Assembly: GCA_937884685.1 (NCBI GenBank)
Contig: CAKZYM010000574.1
Location: 1 to 18,903 of the forward strand
Length of the DNA stretch: 18,903 nucleotides
From: an uncultured Calothrix sp.
Lineage (GTDB): Bacteria > Cyanobacteriota > Cyanobacteriia > Cyanobacteriales > Nostocaceae
Direction: 5' to 3'
Shown here: positions 14,883-18,903 of the stretch, one piece after another
Position numbering within the stretch: the stretch's first letter is position 1
Layout: every line of letters starts with the position of its first letter
The notes under the pieces: generated by a model
Told to the model about the DNA's origin: nothing
The model's input: only the letters and a program-made list of their open reading frames with translations
The model's database searches: none
Position numbers and translations under genes: made by a program

Positions 14883-15956
14883 ATGCAAAAAAATAAATGG
14901 AACTCAAGTTTAAAAAATACACTTCCTTTATATATACCGACAGAATTTCTCAAAAAAAATCAGGAATATAGTGATATTCAGGAAATTGATGAAGCTTTGC
15001 AAGCAGATGTCTCATTTAAAGATGAAGAACAGTCCTTTGAAGCATCCCAGTTATTGCAACAAGGAATTCAACAACAACAAGCTGGTGACTACAATGCTGC
15101 AATCAAAGCTTTACAGCACTCTAGCGCATTGTTCCAAGCCTATGGTAATTCTTTAAAACAGGCTCAAGCGCTTTCTTATTTAGCACTAGTAGCTTATTGC
15201 TCTGGTGACTATAAAAGTGTTATATCCTACGCTCACCAATGCTTGTCTTTAGCTAAAGAGAATAAAGAACAGCGCTTGCAAATACAAGCTCTTTCACATC
15301 TAGGCAATGCTTATCGTCATTTGAAACAGCAACCTGAAGCTATCAACTTTTTAGAAGAATGTTTGGAAAAAGCTGAACAAATGCAAGATAGCCGTTCTCA
15401 GATAGCTGCACTAAATAATTTAGGATTAGTTTATAAAGCTTCTAATAATCTTTCAAAGGCAATAGAATATCAAGAAAAAAGTTTAAAATTAGTGCGCGAA
15501 CTTCAGGATAACTGGGGAGAAGAACAAATATTAAAGAATTTAGGTAACGCTTGGTATGCTTTGATGAATTACTCAAAAGCAACCAAATATTATGAAGATT
15601 GCATTGTTGTATCCCGCTTGCTAAACAACCGTCGTACTAGCATTCAAGTATTAAAAAACCTTGGTAATGCTTATTATGCTTTGGGTGAGTATCAAAAAAC
15701 AATTATTCATTATGAAGAACGTTTAGAACTAGCAAAAGAAACTAAAGACACACGCGCTCAAGAACAATCTTTAGGAAGTTTAGGGGTTGCTTGTGAAGCT
15801 TTAGGAGACTACGAAGGTGCAATGTCTTATTACGAAGAACGTTTGCGAATAGCTAAGGAAATTAAAGACAGTCGCAGTCAAGACCAAGCTCGTGCTAGTT
15901 TGAAAACTGCTTGTTATGCGATTGGCGATTATGCTAGAGCAATGAAATACGATTAA
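14883..15956 (+). CDS. TPR-repeat protein, apparently cut short in its last repeat
   Basis: A 357-aa scaffold protein. After a 50-residue polar head, TPR-type helices begin at about 56 and a 40-residue period is clear from anchors such as LGNAY at about 140, 180, 220, 260 and 300, typical of LGN/Rapsyn-like (TPR_12) repeats. Such repeats bind peptide partners; the partner is unknown. No signal peptide or membrane span. The last repeat has GDYARAMKYD and stops, about 25 residues before the repeat would end, and a heptamer array starts 3 bp later; this suggests a C-terminal truncation. The start has GGGAG at 14868-14872, 10 nt upstream. Confidence 0.9.
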   Translation: MQKNKWNSSLKNTLPLYIPTEFLKKNQEYSDIQEIDEALQADVSFKDEEQSFEASQLLQQGIQQQQAGDYNAAIKALQHSSALFQAYGNSLKQAQALSYLALVAYCSGDYKSVISYAHQCLSLAKENKEQRLQIQALSHLGNAYRHLKQQPEAINFLEECLEKAEQMQDSRSQIAALNNLGLVYKASNNLSKAIEYQEKSLKLVRELQDNWGEEQILKNLGNAWYALMNYSKATKYYEDCIVVSRLLNNRRTSIQVLKNLGNAYYALGEYQKTIIHYEERLELAKETKDTRAQEQSLGSLGVACEALGDYEGAMSYYEERLRIAKEIKDSRSQDQARASLKTACYAIGDYARAMKYD

Positions 15957-15959
15957 GAA

Positions 15960-16013
15960 AGTAGGAAGTCGGAAGTCGGAAGTAGAAAGTAGAAAATAGA
16001 AAGTAAAGAGTAG
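15960..16013. repeat. Heptamer tandem repeat (AGTMGGA/AGTAGAA family)
   Basis: About seven 7-bp units (AGTAGGA, AGTCGGA twice, AGTAGAA twice, then variants) start 3 bp after the TPR stop. It may have replaced the missing end of that gene. Confidence 0.75.
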
Positions 16014-16145
16014 TACTTTTATTTCCAGCCGTTGTGATAAGTATAATTTTGTAGTAAGAGTTTTAACTAGATAGATTATGAAGGCAGAAAACCCCTATTA
16101 ATAACCTATCCAAAAAATGCAAAGCATTCTTATCATTTCTATTCC

Positions 16146-16246
16146 CTACTTGCTACTTGCTACTTACTACTTACTACTTGCTACTTACTACTTACTACTT
16201 ACTACTTGCTACTTGCTACTTGCTACTTACTACTCCCTACTCCCTC
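16146..16246. repeat. Long heptamer tandem repeat (CTACTTG/CTACTTA)
   Basis: Fourteen uninterrupted 7-bp units: CTACTTG and CTACTTA alternate irregularly, and the array ends with two CTACTCC units and a partial one. The stop codon of the minus-strand phosphoribosyltransferase lies inside it. The plus-strand reading frame here (a run of Tyr, Leu, Ala and Thr) is just translated repeat. Confidence 0.9.
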
Positions 16247-16925
16247 TGATAACCGATTGCTGCTCAACATATCTCAACGCTTCTTCGGTTTCAATTTGAG
16301 GAAATTCTACATAGAAATTACTCACACTCAAAAAAGATTCAGGTGTTGCTAAAGCGATGATCTGTTCCCCCCATTTATGCAGCCAAGGTATTAATTTTTG
16401 AGGTAAGACAGGGGTACAAAGCCAGATTTGAGCAGGATTTAACTTTCTCAGAGCAGTTGCTGCTGCTGCTATGGTCATACCCGTAGCAATACCATCATCA
16501 ATCAAGATAATAGTTGCTCCCTCAGCCGAAACTTGGGAACAAGCGCGACTTAACTTTGTCTCCAAGGATTTGGCACAATCCATAGCTAAATTTAAACTTG
16601 CTTGGCGTTTTTCTCGCGAATCAAATCTGAAGCGAAATATTCTATTGTTCGACCAAATAACACTTCCTGAAGCTGTCACCGCTCCGATAGCTAATTCTTC
16701 ATTTCGTGGATGAGTGATTTTTTTGGCAACTTCTATTTTCAAAGGACAATCAAGCAAACGCGCTACAGGTAAAGCAACTGGTAATCCCCCTCTAGGTAAA
16801 GCATAAACAATTGGGCTTGGTTTTAATCCTGATTCAGCCGCTTGTTTGTTTAATTGAGTACGAATTAACTCCGCTAACTTTTCACCAGCAACTTCGCGAT
16901 TTTGAAAAATTGGGTTGTATAACAT
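16230..16925 (-). CDS. Phosphoribosyltransferase-family protein
   Basis: A 231-aa cytoplasmic protein of the type I PRTase fold. The PRPP-binding motif is ILIDDGIATGMT (140-151 region). ALPRGGLPVALPVA (about 42-55) and KKITHPRNEELAIGAV (about 68-83) are typical of the COG1926-type predicted phosphoribosyltransferases, often found alone or fused to a hydrolase. The substrate base is unknown; family members are not well characterised. Residues after about 218 (QQSVIRGSRE) include codons read from the edge of the heptamer array, so the natural C-terminus may have been altered by repeat expansion. The gene diverges from the uracil-DNA glycosylase gene across 156 bp. No Shine-Dalgarno is seen at the ATG. 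Confidence 0.88.
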   Translation of the reverse strand: MLYNPIFQNREVAGEKLAELIRTQLNKQAAESGLKPSPIVYALPRGGLPVALPVARLLDCPLKIEVAKKITHPRNEELAIGAVTASGSVIWSNNRIFRFRFDSREKRQASLNLAMDCAKSLETKLSRACSQVSAEGATIILIDDGIATGMTIAAAATALRKLNPAQIWLCTPVLPQKLIPWLHKWGEQIIALATPESFLSVSNFYVEFPQIETEEALRYVEQQSVIRGSRE

Positions 16926-17081
16926 GATGACTCAAGTACTTTACAACGGCATTGCCTGACATCTCGCTGTCGTCTACTCGGTTAGGGCTGATATAATAAA
17001 GGATTTATAGATATTATTACGCGAAAAAAGCGTAGTCGAACAATATTACAAAAGATTTGTCAAACGCAATTTTTATTTCAA

Positions 17082-17759
17082 ATGAGCAGCGAAAATCAGC
17101 TAAGTCTTTTTGAAGAGTCAACTTTTAATCAAAAAGAACTTATTCCAACGGATGCCAAAATTGCTATTTCTCCAGGTACTTACCCTTCGATGGTGGAATT
17201 AGCACAGCATTGCAGCAATTGTCATCGTTGTAAGCTTGGGGATACTCGTCAAAATGTCGTCGTTGGCAGAGGAAATATTCAAGCATCTATCATGATTATT
17301 GGGGAAGCACCCGGTCAAAACGAGGATGAAACCGGACTACCGTTTGTAGGACGAGCAGGACAACTTCTTGAGAAAATTTTGGCATCAGTAAAGCTTGATA
17401 GCAAAAAAGACGTATATATAGCGAATATCAATAAATGTCGTCCTCCTGGTAATCGCAACCCAACGACTGAAGAAATCAAAGCTTGTAAACCTTATCTTCT
17501 CGAACAAATTCGTTTAGTTGACCCAAAAATAATTCTTTTGACAGGTGCAACAGCACTTAAAGGTTTACTCGCTGAAAAACGTGGAATTACCAAAATTCGC
17601 GGACAGTGGATAGAGTGGGAAGGACGTTTATGTATGCCTATTTTTCATCCATCTTACTTACTACGTAATTCTACAAGGGAAGTTGGTGGACCAAAATGGT
17701 TAATGTGGCAAGATATTCAAGCTGTTAGGGCAAAATTTGACGAAATTCAGAAAAATTAG
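17082..17759 (+). CDS. Uracil-DNA glycosylase, family 4 (Fe-S type)
   Basis: Removes uracil from DNA at the start of base-excision repair. The 225-aa protein has motif GEAPGQNED (74-82) with the family 4 catalytic/binding residues, VGRAGQLL (89-96), and the terminal motif HPSYLLR (189-195) that contacts the DNA. Four cysteines in the expected spacing should bind a 4Fe-4S cluster: C47 and C50 (CxxC before KLGDTR), C119 and C135 (15 residues apart). An extra cysteine C44 is also present. About 40 polar N-terminal residues precede the domain, as in other cyanobacterial members. It has no Shine-Dalgarno. It is divergent from the phosphoribosyltransferase gene; an isolated TATAAT at 16992-16997 lies upstream but lacks a -35. 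Confidence 0.95.
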   Translation: MSSENQLSLFEESTFNQKELIPTDAKIAISPGTYPSMVELAQHCSNCHRCKLGDTRQNVVVGRGNIQASIMIIGEAPGQNEDETGLPFVGRAGQLLEKILASVKLDSKKDVYIANINKCRPPGNRNPTTEEIKACKPYLLEQIRLVDPKIILLTGATALKGLLAEKRGITKIRGQWIEWEGRLCMPIFHPSYLLRNSTREVGGPKWLMWQDIQAVRAKFDEIQKN

Positions 17760-17864
17760 TTTTATGAGTTGGGTCGAGGGAAATTATTATTCTCTTATTA
17801 ACCTCGCTCTTCTCATTTAGATTCGAGCTTGTGATATTGTTGCTTACTCGGTTCTCAATAATAC

Positions 17865-17990
17865 AGGACTTACGCAACGAAGATTTGTCATTGCGACCGA
17901 AACGAAGTTTAGGGAAGCAATCGCAACAATCCTGCGATTACTTCGCTATCGCTCGTAATGACGCAGTTACGTTGCTTTTGCGTAAGTCCT
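17865..17990. mobile_element. MITE-like nested palindromic element
   Basis: Perfect 13-bp terminal inverted repeats, AGGACTTACGCAA at 17865-17877 and its complement at 17978-17990, bound a 126-bp element with no coding capacity. Inside are imperfect arms beginning GTCATTGCGA (17887) and ending CGTAATGAC (to 17962), and an inner pair near 17917-17925 and 17933-17940. The interior resembles the GTCATTGCGAGCGAAG dispersed repeats frequent in cyanobacteria. Both flanks contain ATAATA, which could be a target duplication, but the AT-rich context makes this weak. No transposase is present. Confidence 0.7.
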
Positions 17991-18144
17991 ATAATATTTA
18001 GATTGCACTTTTGTCCATGTGAATTAAATCATGGCAGTATTCATGTATCAACAGTTGCAATTTACAAAAGTACCCGCAAGTGTACCTTGTCAATCTACGG
18101 AATCCCGAACCATCGACTTGATGTCCTATGACAGAAACGAATTC

Positions 18145-18151
18145 AAGGAGA
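18145..18151 (+). promoter_or_regulatory. Strong Shine-Dalgarno that decides the start of the peptidoglycan-binding gene
   Basis: AAGGAGA lies 5 nt upstream of the ATG at 18157. The earlier in-frame ATG at 18031 lacks any ribosome site, and the codons between the two use far more C- and G-ending triplets than the rest of the gene. Confidence 0.65.
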
Positions 18152-18156
18152 GATTC

Positions 18157-18669
18157 ATGATTCAAAGTCCCGTTCAAATCAAGCAACCTACTTTAAAATT
18201 CGGTGCGACAGGTGATTCAGTTAAGCAGTTGCAAAAATTCTTAATCAAAAGAGTTCCTGATGTTCAAGGTCTGGTAATTGATGGTTTATTCGGGGAAATA
18301 ACTTTACTTGCAGTTGAAATTTTTCAGTATCGCACCTTTCTAAAACAAGATGGTATCGTTGGGGTAGTAACTTGGGAAGCGCTCTACATTGGTCAACGTC
18401 CCGATTTACCTTTGCTATATCCTGGTAGCTACTGCGATGATGTCGCTAAAATCCAAAGCGTTTTGAAATTTTCTCCGTTTATTCGGGAGACTTTAGGCTT
18501 TGACGGTTATTACTTTGGCAAGATTGATGGTATTTTTGGATCTCAAACTCTAGCTGCAATCAAATCCTTCCAAAATGATAAACAAATAGTCGTAGATGGA
18601 GTAATTGGTTCTCAAACTTGGGATTATTTAATGGAAATTGCTGCATTAATTAGTCATTGTGCTTTATAG
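18157..18669 (+). CDS. Protein with two peptidoglycan-binding (PG_binding_1) domains
   Basis: A 170-aa protein from the preferred start. Two PG_binding_1 repeats are visible: residues about 11-77 (LKFGATGDSVKQLQKFL, IDGLFGEITLLAVEIFQ, DGIVGVVTWEAL) and about 86-157 (LLYPGSYCDDVAKIQSVL, IDGIFGSQTLAAIKSFQ, VDGVIGSQTW). These three-helix modules bind the peptide or glycan of the cell wall and usually accompany a catalytic domain, which is absent here. No signal peptide is visible in this form or in the longer frame from 18031 (212 aa), so how it would reach the wall is unclear. The start is chosen for its AAGGAG; the frame from 18031 is possible. A MITE-like element ends 166 bp upstream of the start. 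Confidence 0.85.
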   Translation: MIQSPVQIKQPTLKFGATGDSVKQLQKFLIKRVPDVQGLVIDGLFGEITLLAVEIFQYRTFLKQDGIVGVVTWEALYIGQRPDLPLLYPGSYCDDVAKIQSVLKFSPFIRETLGFDGYYFGKIDGIFGSQTLAAIKSFQNDKQIVVDGVIGSQTWDYLMEIAALISHCAL

Positions 18670-18878
18670 TTTTAAGCTAAAGCTTTACTTGCTTATTAAT
18701 TTGATATTGTGCAATGGAAAATAGGTAGCATAGAATATGTCAAATTTAAGGAATCTGGTTAATCTAAAAAACCGGGTTCCAATTGTGTTGAATTAAGCAA
18801 TAAGTTGTTACGCATTTAATTTGTATACTATTAGCGACCAAGATGCATGTCCTCCGGACACGCTACGCTAACGCTTAT

Positions 18879-18903
18879 AATCTAAAATCTAAAATCTAAA
18901 ATC
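18879..18903. repeat. Heptamer tandem repeat (AATCTAA family), runs off the window
   Basis: Three AATCTAA units and a partial fourth reach the last base. Just upstream, 18850-18873 carries a CCTCCGGACACGCTACGCTAACG stretch of the kind dispersed in cyanobacterial genomes. No gene lies between 18670 and the end. Confidence 0.75.

Noticed and set aside
16117..16299. A 60-aa plus-strand frame rich in Tyr, Leu and Ala that looks like a membrane peptide
   Set aside because: It is the direct translation of the 7-bp repeat array at 16146-16246, and the rest overlaps the phosphoribosyltransferase gene on the other strand.
16992..16997. TATAAT as a promoter for the glycosylase gene
   Set aside because: No -35 hexamer at proper spacing could be found, and single AT-rich hexamers are common in this DNA.
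17764..17816. Possible terminator after the uracil-DNA glycosylase gene
   Set aside because: ATGAG/CTCAT and CGAGG/CCTCG can pair, but the two 5-bp stems are separated by unpaired bases around a 22-nt loop and no T-run follows.
17998..18186. Minus-strand frame of 62 aa near the peptidoglycan-binding gene
   Set aside because: It overlaps the supported plus-strand gene and the edge of the MITE-like element, and shows no known motif.
1..18903. CRISPR array or defence island
   Set aside because: The tandem arrays are contiguous 7-bp units without spacers, and no cas, restriction or toxin-antitoxin gene was recognised. The PARG-type gene alone does not establish a defence system.

Overview
The window looks like a chromosome segment from a filamentous cyanobacterium, probably of the Nostocales. 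The evidence is a ccmP-type carboxysome shell gene, cyanobacterial Ser/Thr kinases with an ARC6/IMS-like tail, pentapeptide-repeat and TPR proteins, an AT-rich base composition, and many intergenic arrays with an exact 7-bp period (the STRR class known from heterocystous cyanobacteria). I cannot name the species. No tRNA, rRNA, CRISPR array, transposase or phage gene was seen.

Layout. (1) 170-4736, + strand: two paralogous membrane-anchored Ser/Thr kinases with different C-terminal domains, then a membrane-anchored class A beta-lactamase-fold serine hydrolase. This is plausibly a cell-envelope signalling cluster. (2) 4746-6800: a HAD phosphatase and hisC, bracketed by two opposite-facing copies of a short hairpin repeat. 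(3) 6839-10258, + strand: a PARG-type ADP-ribose glycohydrolase, a divergent methyltransferase, a small lipoprotein behind a 13-bp inverted repeat, and an unrecognised 296-aa protein ending in the clearest terminator of the window. (4) 10577-12681: an alanine racemase-fold enzyme with unusual active-site substitutions, convergent with an unknown anchored protein; the 209 bp between them is a composite inverted/heptamer repeat. (5) 12883-14313: ccmP with a TTG start, followed 9 bp later by a pentapeptide-repeat gene. (6) 14883-16925: a TPR gene that stops mid-repeat, a repeat-rich gap, and a phosphoribosyltransferase on the minus strand. (7) 17082-18669: a family 4 uracil-DNA glycosylase, a MITE-like element, and a tandem peptidoglycan-binding-domain protein.

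The genes are mostly housekeeping or conserved cyanobacterial ones; I did not find a clear new defence or biosynthetic system. The most notable signals are the pervasive heptamer arrays, which often begin within about ten bases of stop codons; the composite inverted repeat between the convergent genes; the kinase/kinase/serine-hydrolase cluster; and the atypical racemase. All functional calls come from reading motifs by eye; no database search was run.
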